Origin: Trichormus_B sp936914905
GTDB taxonomy: Bacteria > Cyanobacteriota > Cyanobacteriia > Cyanobacteriales > Nostocaceae
DNA: 64,000 nt
Assembly (NCBI RefSeq): GCF_039871975.1
Contig: NZ_JBDPLL010000001.1
Direction: 5' to 3' (one strand)
Every line of letters begins with the position of its first letter. Position 1 is the first letter of the stretch. A program made the position numbers and the translations under genes. The notes beneath the pieces were generated by a model. The model did not search any database. It had not been told where the DNA came from and saw nothing but the letters and a program-made list of their open reading frames with translations. Of the stretch, positions 29,229 through 38,712 are shown piece after piece.

Positions 29229-30137
29229 TTACCTGTCACCTATTCCCAATGCTAACTTAGCAGCACCTACTATTCCGGCTGAGTTACCCAGTTCTGCTGG
29301 TAATATTTGTAAACTTACACGCGATGTTGATAAAACCCGCTTTTCAATTTCTGCTTGCATTGCTGGCAAGAAAAATTTAAAACTCGCACTGATACCACCA
29401 CCAATAATTACCGCTTGGGGTGTGAGAACATAAATTAAACTCGTTAAACCAATTCCTAAGTCCGTACCATAATTTTGCCAAAAAGTCAATGCTTCAGGAT
29501 TACCATTTTGGGCAAGTTTGGCTAGTTCTGCTGGTTCTTTGCCTGTGCGACGACGAATAGCCGAAATAGAAGTATGCTCTTCTAAAGAACCGTGATTACC
29601 ACTATGACACGTTGGACCATCGGGGTTTAAGGTAATTAAACCTAATTCTCCAGCTGCACCTTGATGACCGACGAATAATTTACCATCAAGAATAATTGCA
29701 CCACCAACCCCAGTTCCTAAAGTCAACAAAATCAAATTTTGAAAATTACGTCCAGCACCTAACCAAGCTTCTCCTAAACCTGCACAGTTAGCATCATTAC
29801 CGATGATAGTAGGTTTACTGGTTTTTGCTTCTAACCAATCTGCTAAAGGTACATCATGCCATCCTGCTAAATTTATAGCAACTTTAGCAACTCTACCAGC
29901 AGCATCAGCAGGGCCAGGAGTTCCTACACCTATAGCTATAGTTTGATTATCTGGGTCTATTTGAGCGTTACCTTTGGTCAGCGTAGCTATCGCATCCACC
30001 ATTGCAAATAATACAGCCTCTGGTGTTGCAGGTCGGGGAGTATCCACAGTTAAAGATTGTAAACAATTTCCATCTTTTGTAAACCGTCCTAGCTTAATTG
30101 CTGTTCCACCTAAATCAATACCGATTACTTGCTGCAC
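29229..30137 (-). CDS. ROK-family sugar kinase (glucokinase-like)
   Basis: 302 residues. IGIDLGGTAIKLGRF (ATP site, residues 5-19), VGTPGPAD, NDANCAGLGEAWLGAGRN (catalytic D in GNDANCAG), LTLGTGVGGAIILDGK, then the ROK zinc region GPTCHSGNHGSLEEH, in which only one of the usual three cysteines remains visible (C-H-x4-H pattern). GISASFKFFLPAMQ and VGAAKLALG end it. The role is probably glucose phosphorylation; the exact sugar cannot be told from sequence. Intact. Confidence 0.82.
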   Translation of the reverse strand: MQQVIGIDLGGTAIKLGRFTKDGNCLQSLTVDTPRPATPEAVLFAMVDAIATLTKGNAQIDPDNQTIAIGVGTPGPADAAGRVAKVAINLAGWHDVPLADWLEAKTSKPTIIGNDANCAGLGEAWLGAGRNFQNLILLTLGTGVGGAIILDGKLFVGHQGAAGELGLITLNPDGPTCHSGNHGSLEEHTSISAIRRRTGKEPAELAKLAQNGNPEALTFWQNYGTDLGIGLTSLIYVLTPQAVIIGGGISASFKFFLPAMQAEIEKRVLSTSRVSLQILPAELGNSAGIVGAAKLALGIGDR

Positions 30138-30205
30138 AGATTAATTCCTAATTCTTGATTTTATATCAAACCACAAATTTACAGAAATTATCCAATTTTA
30201 CTATT

Positions 30206-32060
30206 ATGGATATTCACCAACTTAACAATCAGGCAAATATTTGTTTACAACAAGAGAATTTTGCCACAGCTGTTAGTATTTACGAACAATGTCTGGACTT
30301 AGAACCTCATGTCATTTCTTTATATTGGTATTTGGGTTTATCTTGCCTTTTGCAAGGAGATGAAGAAAAATATCAAATGACTTGGCTATCAAGTTTTGCA
30401 ACTACAGAATTAGAACATCAAGATGCAGCATTAACAGAATTTATTGATTTTCTTAAAAATCAAGCTCAAGAATCTTTATCTGTGCAGAAAGCTGACATAG
30501 CTCAAAACATTTATAAGGCTATTTTAGAGTGGGATTACAAGCAAGCTAAAGTATATTATAACATGGTTCATGCAGTAGCAATACACGGTAATTTATAAAA
30601 AAGTGGCAATTTCCTATTGGGAAACGGTTGTTCAAATCCAACCGTATTGGTTTAATGTACATCTTAAACAAGCTTATATATGGCAAAAATTAGGACAATT
30701 GAATTTAGCAACCGAAAATTATCAAAATGCTATTTCCTTAGAAAAAGATTATTTAACTTATTATCAGTTAGGGTTGTGTTACTGTCATAATAAACAGTGC
30801 GAATTAGCCAAAGATCGTTTTCTCAATATGATTCAAATACTATCTAACTAACTATGCACCTGCTTATAGTGATTTAGCTTGTATCCTATTTCAGCAAAGC
30901 GATTTTGATCAAGGTATTAATTATTGACGAAAAGCTATTAAAATTAAACCGGAACTATCGTAAGCTTTAATTTCATCCTCAAACAATACTATGAATGATG
31001 AAGTGTAACTTCTTAAATTAAATCTCTTCAATCTGACTGAAACTAGTAAATTATATTTATTTCTCCACTAAATCATTTTTAATATCTATCCTGAGATATC
31101 TTTAAATTTACTTCAGAAACTATTAGAATATGAACAACAGAATTTACTATCATCTTTCATCTTTGCAATTAAGCACTTTATTTTTTAATCAAAATAAATA
31201 CCCAGAAGCACTTGCTATTCGAGGGATAATTATTGATATCTACAACCATGAACAGAACAAGTTTATTTTAATCTTTCTAAGTGCTGGATATAATTTGAAG
31301 ATTATCAGCAAGCAATTGTTTATTTATAAAAATCTACTGATATGATTCCCGATTTAACAGAAGCATATTATTTATTAGTTAGGGATTGCATTACTTAAAA
31401 TTGGTAATTTTGATCAAGCAATTATTGTTTTAAAACAGGTAACTTCAGCTTATTTGGGTTTTACTTTGGCACATAATTACCAGTTTGAAGATGCTATTTT
31501 GTATTTTCAAAAAGCTATGGAGATTAACTCTTATGTTACGCCATTTTTAGATGAATTCTTATCTAATATTCTAATATTCTAATATTCTAATATTCTCCAA
31601 ACATAAAAGTTAGATCAAAAGTTTGATTTCTCGCAAGTTCATTCAACTTGTATCTCCTCCCAAAAGTTTTTATGAATCAAGTCGAGAATGGGCATAAGAT
31701 AATTTATTATGTACAGATAATTATGTATAGATTTATCCAGAGAATAATGTTTAATTGTTAAATTAACTTATCCTAAATCTCTCTATGAAGATATACAGTT
31801 TAGTTTTAGATTTGGTAACTTAGTTAAGTTACCAGCTTATTATGTAGTCAAAATTCCCCAAGGTAGATTTTGCTTGAGTTCTGCTCAAACTCTGTCTGCG
31901 ATTATGACAGATTAATAATATTTTCTATTAGCAAATAAATATATAAATCCGGAGTTTTTTCAGAAACGTGGGAATCAGATTATTATAAATTACAGTGTTC
32001 TCTATGGAATTTTAGCCACTGAAAACACTATAAATATAGGTTTTAGTGATAAATAGTGTT
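30206..32060 (+). pseudogene. TPR plus GT61 (DUF563) glycosyltransferase, broken
   Basis: ATG 30206 opens MDIHQLNNQANICLQQENFA with TPR units (YEQCLDLEPHVISLYWYLGL) that resemble the start of the ogtA-like gene at 38713. Stops at 30596 and 30849 interrupt the TPR part; more TPR pieces run to 31500. From 31620 come STCISPP, KSFYESSREWA and KLPAYYVVKIPQGRFCLSSA, QTLSAIMTD, the entry of a GT61/DUF563 transferase. The catalytic half beyond 32060 is missing. Four copies of a 10-bp unit (TATTCTAATA) sit at 31567-31600. Dead. Confidence 0.7.
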
Positions 32061-32079
32061 AGTTCATTATAGTGTTAGT

Positions 32080-32241
32080 TCATTTGTTGTTCCTAATAAT
32101 TCGTACATTAGCCACAGGGTAGGAACTAATACCTGCTTGTTCCCAAGTTTTCACGGGTGCGCCTTTTAAAATACCGGATAAAACTACAGAAAGGATGAAT
32201 CCACCTGTCGCAGCTGCAATTAAAGTAATGTTATCTTTCAC
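32080..32241 (-). CDS. Small single-helix membrane protein
   Basis: 53 residues from GTG 32241 (with GAGACTCCT upstream): KDNITLIAAATGGFILSVVL forms a membrane helix, followed by KTWEQAGISSYPVANVRIIR. No family name known to me; such small proteins recur next to ABC permeases in related genomes, but I cannot check that here. The ABC permease 66 bp upstream is on the same strand, so a joint transcript is possible. A 16-bp duplication (32053-32084) covers its stop. Confidence 0.45.
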   Translation of the reverse strand: MKDNITLIAAATGGFILSVVLSGILKGAPVKTWEQAGISSYPVANVRIIRNNK

Positions 32242-32306
32242 AGGAGTCTCTCAGTTTGTCAGTTGTCAGTTGTCATTAGTCATTAGTTATTTTTCCCAAT
32301 CACCAA

Positions 32307-33194
32307 TCACCTATTTTCTCTTCTCAGACGGGGATTGACAAATTCATTCAACCCTTCACCAAGTAGTGATAACCCTACCACCATAATTGTCATCCCTAAA
32401 CCGGGAAAGAGGGTAGTCCACCAAATGCCTGTAGGTAGTGCTTCTAAAGCTTGTTTTAAATCATAGCCCCATTCGGGTACGTCTTCTGGCAGTCCTAAAC
32501 CCAAAAAGCCTAAACCGCCTAAAACTAATATGGCATCTGCGGCGTTAAGGGTAAAGAGGACGGGAACGCTTTGAATGACATTGAAGAATAGATAGCGTGA
32601 CAGTACAATCCAGGTAGAAGCGCCCATTGCTTGTGCGGCTTCGATGTAGACTTCTGTTTTGACGCTGACTGTGTGGTTACGAACTACGCGATAATATTGA
32701 GGGATGTAGGCTATACTGATTGCGATCGCAGCATTTAAAATTCCTCTACCTACCACAAAAGCCAGTGTCACGGAAAGCAGTAATCCTGGTAAAGTATAAA
32801 TACTGTCCATGACAAACAGCAGCACTTTATCCAATCGTCCCCCCAAATAGCCACTTACCATCCCTAAAGGCACACCCACTATCATACTAAGTGCAGTAGC
32901 TAAAATCACTACTTCCAGTGCAGCTTGTGCGCTAAATATAGTCCGGGAGAAGACATCATAACCCAACCGACTTGTACCAAACCAATGTTTAGCTGAAGGT
33001 GCATCATGAATAGGATTAGAGAGAAATTCCTTGGGGTTTTGTAACCATCCCCAACTTTGAAAAATAGGTGCAAGAAAGGTTAGAAAAATAAAAAATAGAG
33101 TCATACATAACCCTATCACCATCAAACCCTGAGATAGGGTCGGATTTTTAGCAAATTTGAGGAAACGTGGTAATTGACGTGTTGTAATGGTCAT
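32307..33194 (-). CDS. Peptide-type ABC transporter permease (DppC family), second copy
   Basis: 295 residues, usual DppC length. N-terminal helix (GLCMTLFFIFLTFLAPIF), then HWFGTSRLGYDVFSRTIFSA (family entry motif), EAA loop EVYIEAAQAMGASTWIVLSR and the GGLGFLGLGLPEDVPEWGYD end region. It differs from the permease at 3987-5102 by lacking the long external insert, so the two are not recent duplicates. No other transporter subunit is adjacent. Intact. Confidence 0.87.
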   Translation of the reverse strand: MTITTRQLPRFLKFAKNPTLSQGLMVIGLCMTLFFIFLTFLAPIFQSWGWLQNPKEFLSNPIHDAPSAKHWFGTSRLGYDVFSRTIFSAQAALEVVILATALSMIVGVPLGMVSGYLGGRLDKVLLFVMDSIYTLPGLLLSVTLAFVVGRGILNAAIAISIAYIPQYYRVVRNHTVSVKTEVYIEAAQAMGASTWIVLSRYLFFNVIQSVPVLFTLNAADAILVLGGLGFLGLGLPEDVPEWGYDLKQALEALPTGIWWTTLFPGLGMTIMVVGLSLLGEGLNEFVNPRLRRENR

Positions 33195-33537
33195 CGGATT
33201 TTAGATTTTGGATTTATTCTACGGTTAAATCTGGTGTCTTGTACCATCAAGAAATTCTTGGTCATGGAAAATTGGAGACTGGGGTTAAACAATTCAAAAT
33301 AGTTTTTGATATAAATTCATAATTATTTTATTTTTTTATTTGAGATTGAGTAAAAATAAATATTGAATACTCCTAAAAACCAGCTTAAAAAATTTGGTTA
33401 GCAGTTAAGTTTCACTCTGGGAACGTTTTCCTGTATTTGGATACCACTCTACAAACTCTTAAAAAGTGACTAATTCAGTTTGAGGTAAAGCTTGAATCAT
33501 ATTTTAGTGAAATTCCCCCACTCCCCAATCCCCAATC
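33195..33537. other. Intergenic, no gene
   Basis: AT-rich; many TTTTTAT runs around 33320-33350. No coding frame, repeat or hairpin recognised. Confidence 0.4.
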
Positions 33538-34899
33538 CTACAGATTAATTTCAATTAACTGGCGATATTCACTTTTCTGTCTTACACCTCTAACTTCCTT
33601 GACTAGTTCCTTATCTTTAAACAACTGTACCGTAGGTGTTCCAATCACTCCAGCGTTTTCGGCAATGTCTCTATCTTTGTCAATATCGATTTCGACAAAG
33701 TGGATTTTACCATCGAATTCATCCACTACTTTATTTAATATTGGTTTCAAGGTATGACAGGGACCACAACCAGGAGAGACATATTTAACTAAGATCAAGC
33801 GATCGCTCTCATGGAATAATTTTCTTAAAGCATAACCACCTTCATGGCGTGTCGCTTGCAAATTAAACTCTGTTTCTGTTTTCTGTGCTGTTGGTTGTGC
33901 TGCTAATTCATTATCAGCTGTTTCTGACTGATGATGAAACTCATGAATTAAATTCCTTGATGATAACCATCTTTCCGCCAACATGGCCGCCATACAACCA
34001 CTACCCGCAGCAGTAATAGCTTGCCGAAACTCATGATCCTGCACATCACCTGCCGCAAATATACCATCTATACTGGTTTCTACACCACCGTGTTTAGTGA
34101 CAATGTACCCAACCTCATCCAATTCTAATTGTCCCTGAAACAATCCTGTATTGGGCGTATGGCCAACAGCGTAAAATAAACCTTTGGCATTAATTGTGCT
34201 TTCTTCCCCAGTTTCATTATTGCGGACCTGCACACCCGTCATATTAACCTTCCCAACCACATCCACTGCTTCTGTATGCCAATGTACCTTTATTTTCGGG
34301 TTACTCAAAACTCTATCTTGCATGGCTTTGGAAGCCCGCATTTTCTCAGAACGCACTAATAAATGCACCTGAGAACCATATTTCGTTAAATAAATAGCTT
34401 CCTCAGCGGCCGAGTCCCCCCCACCAATAACTGCTAACTCCCCACCGCGAAAAATGGGAGTAGCACCATCACAAATCGCACAAGCGGAAATTCCCCGACT
34501 CCAAAATTCATTTTCACTAGGTAAACCTAAACGTTTTGCTGTTGCACCAGTAGCTATAATTAAAGTATGTGCCTTGACTTCCCTTTTTTGGGAACGGATA
34601 GTAAATGGACGTTGACTTAAATCCACTGATATCACATCTTCAGTATATAACTCAGCCCCCCATCGTTCTGCCTGTGCCTTCATATTATCCATCAGTTCTG
34701 GTCCCGTTATCCCCTGGGGAAAACCTGGAAAGTTCTCAACCTCCGTCGTTGTCATTAGTTGTCCACCAGGTAAACCTCCTGCTTGGAATCCTTCAAAAAC
34801 TACTGGCTTTAAATTAGCACGTCCCCCATAGATAGCTGCTGTATACCCTGCGGGTCCAGAACCGATAATTACTAAGTTTTCTGCTGTGGAGTTAGTCAT
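33538..34899 (-). CDS. ntrC: NADPH-dependent thioredoxin reductase C (reductase-thioredoxin fusion)
   Basis: 453 residues from ATG 34899; a start at 34917 is possible. First part: thioredoxin reductase with FAD motif IIGSGPAGYTAA, active-site C140-A-I-C143, NADPH motif GGGDSAAEEA (159-168). A ~35-residue linker (about 318-355) follows, then thioredoxin with C378-G-P-C381 and the GTPTVQLF end. NTRC passes NADPH electrons to 2-Cys peroxiredoxin and is found in most filamentous cyanobacteria and plants. Note: same symbol as, but unrelated to, nitrogen regulator NtrC. Intact. Confidence 0.92.
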   Translation of the reverse strand: MTNSTAENLVIIGSGPAGYTAAIYGGRANLKPVVFEGFQAGGLPGGQLMTTTEVENFPGFPQGITGPELMDNMKAQAERWGAELYTEDVISVDLSQRPFTIRSQKREVKAHTLIIATGATAKRLGLPSENEFWSRGISACAICDGATPIFRGGELAVIGGGDSAAEEAIYLTKYGSQVHLLVRSEKMRASKAMQDRVLSNPKIKVHWHTEAVDVVGKVNMTGVQVRNNETGEESTINAKGLFYAVGHTPNTGLFQGQLELDEVGYIVTKHGGVETSIDGIFAAGDVQDHEFRQAITAAGSGCMAAMLAERWLSSRNLIHEFHHQSETADNELAAQPTAQKTETEFNLQATRHEGGYALRKLFHESDRLILVKYVSPGCGPCHTLKPILNKVVDEFDGKIHFVEIDIDKDRDIAENAGVIGTPTVQLFKDKELVKEVRGVRQKSEYRQLIEINL

Positions 34900-35230
34900 T
34901 TTTTTATGAAAACTCATAACCACTACGTTATATTTAATATAACATAACTGAAGTTTGGTGATAGGAGCATTTCCATAAAAGAAAGGCAAAAAGCAAAAGC
35001 AAAAAGCCGTTTTTTCTTCTGTATAAAGACTTTCTATAGTAAGTTTATACATGACTCGCAAAGGAAAGCAAATTTACGCACCTCCTTCTTAGTGATAGCT
35101 CTTTGAGAGCTATTGAGAATACTTAGTTCAGGGTATAATATTTGGTGGGTATTTTTGACATTTATGTCAAAGTGCATCTTTAAATATCTGCTAAATTAAC
35201 CCCTAAAATAGGTTAACCCCTAAAAACACC
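34900..35230. other. Divergent promoter region between NTRC and pilin-like gene
   Basis: Holds the upstream regions of two divergent genes. TTAACCCCTAAAA occurs twice (35198-35226). No clear regulatory site recognised. Confidence 0.4.
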
Positions 35231-35778
35231 ATGGACACCAATGATCGAGCGCGATTTTTACGGCATTATATTGGTTTTTTGCAAGATAATGCAGGGTTGA
35301 CACTGACAGAATTAATTATACTTACAGTAATGATTGGTATACTATCTGCGATCACCCTAGATTCTTTGTTGAGTAGAGCTAATAAAAGTAAGCAGACTGA
35401 GGCTAAACTATATACTGGCTCAATGAACCGCGCTCAACAAGCTTATTACCTATAAAATACTGCGTTTACTACTTATTGCGTTTACTACTTCTATTGCAGA
35501 ATTAGGTGAAGAATTAGGAGTTGGTATTCAACAACAAATGGAGAATTACCAATATTTAATTACTTTAAATAATACAGTAGCTACAAACAACAGTGTTTCT
35601 AAGAAAGTCAGGTTAAATTCTTATGCAGGAATTACCTATTTAAATTCATTTATGACACCAGCAGGCACTACTGAATTAGTGATCTAATTTATGTGAAAGT
35701 ACTACTGCTGGTATAGGTACTACTCAGATAGTTTCATCACGTGCTGCTCCTACTGGTTGGTTCCTGTTACCAAATTAA
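35231..35778 (+). pseudogene. Type IV pilin-like gene, broken
   Basis: ATG 35231 opens MDTNDRARFLRHYIGFLQDN, then AGLTLTELIILTVMIGILSA: a prepilin cleavage G22|L23 and E27, the same spacing as the intact pilA. GSMNRAQQAYYL is also shared with it. The codon after YYL is TAA, then a 16-bp duplication (35461-35490); removing one copy leaves NTAFTTSIAELG. Later frames give GVGIQQQMENYQYLIT and NSYAGITYLNSFMTPAGTTE, as in pilins. More stops follow. A pilA paralogue that has died. Confidence 0.8.
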
Positions 35779-35844
35779 GTAATGATATATAATCTAACTT
35801 ATTGGTTTTAAGCATCCAACCTCTGAGGAGTAACATTAATTATC

Positions 35845-37086
35845 ATGAATAATTCTCACTCTGATTTATGGGATAAGATTCGCCAACAATTTGATAGCGC
35901 ACCCTACCCCAACACAGCACTTGATAACAATCCCAAAAATGATGCTAGTTTACTATATTTTCACTATATTTTCATAGTTTAGTAACTGCATATTATTTCC
36001 CCAGTCAAAAAGTTATAGATAACAAAGACAAACTCATATTAGATGCTGGGTGTGGAACAGGATACAGATCTTTGGTATTAGCAGAAGCGTAAGGATTCAG
36101 GTCGAAGCTAGAGGGATTAAAGAAGGTGTCTGCAAAGCAGAGTTAACCATCCCTTTGATAGGTTAGTCAAAAACTCAATTAGAGACAGTGCTTGAGGGCG
36201 ACAAGTTTGTATAACCGTCAATAAATTGGCAGTATGTTGTAATCGGTCCATAGAAACAGAACCACCACAGACTTTTCCTTTTGTCACTACTAAAGGTAAC
36301 GTTAGTTCAGCGTCTATTGGGTAAGGAAGGTAAAAGTTTACCAGGTTCCCCTCCGGCTTTATTAATGAATGAATAAATAGAATATTCAACTTTTAGTTGA
36401 AACTAGGATACCCAAGTCAAGAATTCATCAAGTTTTTGGGTTTGTTGGAATAAAGCGTAGTTTTTAAAACCTTCATCTATCAGGTCAATGAATTGTGTGC
36501 CAATTGCTTGGTGATTTAAGCCAGGAATCTTGATTAGTTTCTTGAAGTGAGGGATGTAGATAGATGTGCCTGATATTTGTGTTGAGCTTTCACCGGATCA
36601 CCTTTATAGGCAGTAAAGTTATCACAACTTAGTACACCAGAGTAACTATAACCCACAATGGATTCTAATTCCGCAGGAGAAGGAGTATCAGGGTCATGAA
36701 ATAAAGCGAAGTCACTTTTGATAAACTTTTTGATAAACTATTTATTTCAAGGAGATCAAGGCTATACTATAATTCATTTATATGTTTTCTGCCTTACAAG
36801 CAGCAGAGTTAGAATTTATTAGTATGGTGAATTAGGGAAAATGGGATTTAATCAGCTTATTTAAAGAACCTTATTATTTAAATAACCTTATTATTTACCT
36901 CCTTTTCTGTACATGAGCTTACCAGAAATGTCTGTTTAAGAACAGCTATGGTTATTTCAATTACTACATCCCATACACAGACTACTAGATTTTTGGTGTC
37001 CACACCCCGAAGCAAAACGGAATTTTGTACCTGTTTCTGAGTCGGATAGTTCTAAGTACGAAACTACAAAAATGTATTTACATTAA
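35845..37086 (+). pseudogene. SAM-dependent methyltransferase, broken and IS66-interrupted
   Basis: ATG 35845: MNNSHSDLWDKIRQQFDSAP, then ASLLYFH; an 11-bp duplication (35953-35974) shifts the frame; removal gives FHSLVTAYYFPSQKVI and the SAM motif LILDAGCGTGYRSLVLAEA. An IS66 remnant follows (36089-36712). The C-terminal part resumes at 36727: NYLFQGDQGYTI, ELEFISMVN, LISLFKEPYY, a 17-bp duplication at 36867, then MSLPEMSV and LLHPIHRLLDFWCPHPEAK to TAA 37084. The middle of the gene is lost next to the IS. Function: an unknown small-molecule or protein methyltransferase. Confidence 0.75.
36089..36712 (-). mobile_element. IS66 remnant, C-terminal part
   Basis: The end GTAAGGATTCAGGTC at 36089 matches the right end of the IS66 at 55356. 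Minus-strand pieces PDTPSPAELESIVGYSYSG, GKVCGGSVSMDRLQHTANLL and CRPQALSLIEFLTNLSKGW match the IS66 transposase at 53852-55356. The N-terminal half is absent. Confidence 0.75.
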
Positions 37087-37376
37087 CAATGTAATAACTT
37101 AACTTCTAACAACTTTATTAATAAATAAAAATTAAATGCTTAACTAAGGGTAGGATTTTTCCCATGTTTAAAAATGTCACATTAGACGTATCTATAAGGA
37201 AAGTATCTATAAGGAAAGTATCTATAAACTGTCTAGATAGATAGTGCTATGGCTCTGTGCTTACTTACTTCCTCAATTTGAGAAACCCTACTTTTTGAGA
37301 AACCATACTTAATGATAGACCTAGTGGAGTATTGGCAACAACGTAGACCTAGTAATAGGCTAACAGGAGAACCTAT
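37087..37376. other. Intergenic with short repeats
   Basis: Contains 15-bp GTATCTATAAGGAAA repeated about 2.8 times at 37188-37229. No gene supported. Confidence 0.5.
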
Positions 37377-37493
37377 ATGAACCAGTCAAGTATTTTAACT
37401 AGTGAAAGTGCTCTATCAACGCTAGAAGATTTTAACTGCACTATACTGCATTATTATCTTGGAAAGGCTATTTTGTCATCTCTAAGTAGGTAG
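37377..37493 (+). pseudogene. Small ORF truncated by MITE copy 2
   Basis: ATG 37377 (AGGAGA 9 bp upstream, a good ribosome site): MNQSSILTSESALSTLEDF, NCTILHYYLGKAILSSLSR, stop supplied by the MITE end. Without the MITE the frame continues for about 13 codons (LEMRIYSRCDLKI) to a TGA. Unknown product, no recognised family. Confidence 0.35.
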
Positions 37494-37619
37494 ACACAAA
37501 TAAACATAACTACGTAACCAAGATGTAAATTACTTGAAACCCTTGGGATTGCTTGATTTATCTTGGTTGTATTCGCAATGACATAGTTATTAATTTTTCC
37601 GCCCACCTACTTAGAGATG
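37477..37619. mobile_element. MITE-like element, copy 2, in a palindromic site
   Basis: Core 37483-37613 (131 bp): TAAGTAGGTAGACACAAA … TTTTCCGCCCACCTACTTA. It is flanked by CATCTC and GAGATG, so the inverted repeat extends to 15 bp. Removing the element at TA leaves CATCTCTAGAGATG, a perfect palindrome with TA at its centre. Interior about 80 percent alike to copy 1 by eye. Confidence 0.8.
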
Positions 37620-37666
37620 AGAATATACAGCAGATGTGATCTAAAGATTTGATGTTTTGATCTAAA

Positions 37667-37727
37667 GATGTGATCTAAAAAAGATGTGATCTAAAAAAGA
37701 TGTGATCTAAAAAAGATGTGATCTAAA
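37667..37727. repeat. 16-bp tandem repeat, nearly four copies
   Basis: GATGTGATCTAAAAAA repeated head to tail, with weaker related copies just upstream (from 37633). Between MITE copy 2 and the pilA leader. Confidence 0.9.
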
Positions 37728-37759
37728 TCAGATAAACAAATAAAATCTTAACCCTTGTA

Positions 37760-37787
37760 GTAGAGACGTTGCATGCAACGTCTCTAC
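37760..37787. repeat. 28-bp perfect palindrome
   Basis: GTAGAGACGTTGCA followed by TGCAACGTCTCTAC. Palindromes of this sequence are known as dispersed repeats in Nostoc genomes. It can fold as a 14-bp hairpin and lies about 190 bp before pilA; it might also stop transcription entering the pilus genes. Confidence 0.85.
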
Positions 37788-37977
37788 TGTAATTTTACAA
37801 ATATCCAATCTGCTGTACATAAACCAGTTGACTATAGGCTAGTAATAGCAAGGCCTTGAGCTTTATACACCAGCGCAAGGAAAAAATTTTTTCCATGGGG
37901 TGATATGAAACTGATCAGAAGTGGGTAAGTTATTGCCGTAAGGAAACAAAAAACACATTAACCCAAGAAAAACTACT

Positions 37978-38517
37978 ATGAAAACCGAACTGAAAGTAAA
38001 ATTCTTACAACACCTCCTCGCTAAAAAGAAAGATGATCAAGGTTTCACCCTGATTGAATTGTTAGTTGTAATAATCATCATAGGTATTCTGTCCGCTATT
38101 GCGTTACCCTCCTTCTTGAACCAAGCGAAGAAAGCTAAACAGTCGGAATCTAAGACCTACGTTGGTTCTATGAACAGAGGTCAGCAAGCATACATGACAG
38201 AAAACGATTCCTTTACTAGCAGTATTGATGCTATGGGTATTGGTATTTCCACTCAGACAGCTAATTATATGTTCTATGCTAACGTCGGTACTGGAGCTGG
38301 TACAGAGGCTTATGCTGTTAACTATTCAGTTGTAACAACCACAGGAAGTGGACTGAAAAACTACGGTGGTAATGTTTATTTGAAATCAATCGGTGCTAAC
38401 TCTGAGTTAACGAGCGTAGCGTACCTCTGTGAAACTAAGGACGTGGAAGCTAATGGTAGTATAGCCGTTGGTACAACTGGCACAACTTGTACTAACAGTG
38501 GTAAACTAATTAAGTAA
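37978..38517 (+). CDS. pilA: Major type IV pilin
   Basis: 179 residues. Basic leader of 22 residues, prepilin peptidase site G22|F23, then FTLIELLVVIIIIGILSAIA with E27 (Glu5 of the mature protein), the helix that packs the pilus core. The cyanobacterial region GSMNRGQQAYMTENDSF follows, and a C-terminal disulfide pair C150/C171 (YLCETKD … TTCTNS). In hormogonia-forming Nostocales pilA gives gliding motility. It is intact although its upstream paralogue (35231) is dead. The gene is followed 195 bp later by the ogtA-like gene, the arrangement known in Nostoc punctiforme. Confidence 0.93.
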   Translation: MKTELKVKFLQHLLAKKKDDQGFTLIELLVVIIIIGILSAIALPSFLNQAKKAKQSESKTYVGSMNRGQQAYMTENDSFTSSIDAMGIGISTQTANYMFYANVGTGAGTEAYAVNYSVVTTTGSGLKNYGGNVYLKSIGANSELTSVAYLCETKDVEANGSIAVGTTGTTCTNSGKLIK

Positions 38518-38571
38518 TTAATAAATTGTTATTCTTACTAAATCCAGGGTAAGAAATCGAAATCATACTTA

Positions 38572-38607
38572 ACACTCCATACACTCCATACACTCCATAC
38601 CCTCCAT
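38572..38607. repeat. 9-bp tandem repeat between pilA and ogtA
   Basis: ACACTCCAT three times then ACCCTCCAT. It is followed by TTTGACATAGATAG-type repeats and an AT-rich palindrome (ATATATATTAATTAATATATAT at about 38674-38696, shown for position only as ATATTAATTAATAT). Confidence 0.85.
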
Positions 38608-38712
38608 GTTTGACATAGATAGATAGTTTGACATAGAGGGTCTATATTTTTATATAGATAGATACTTTGACATATATATATTAATTAATATATATATAGG
38701 TTTAAAAATATT

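Noticed and set aside
37633..37727. CRISPR-like array (spaced repeats)
   Set aside because: The repeats are directly adjacent without spacers of constant length, and no cas gene is in the window. The same holds for 3775, 14076 and 18368.
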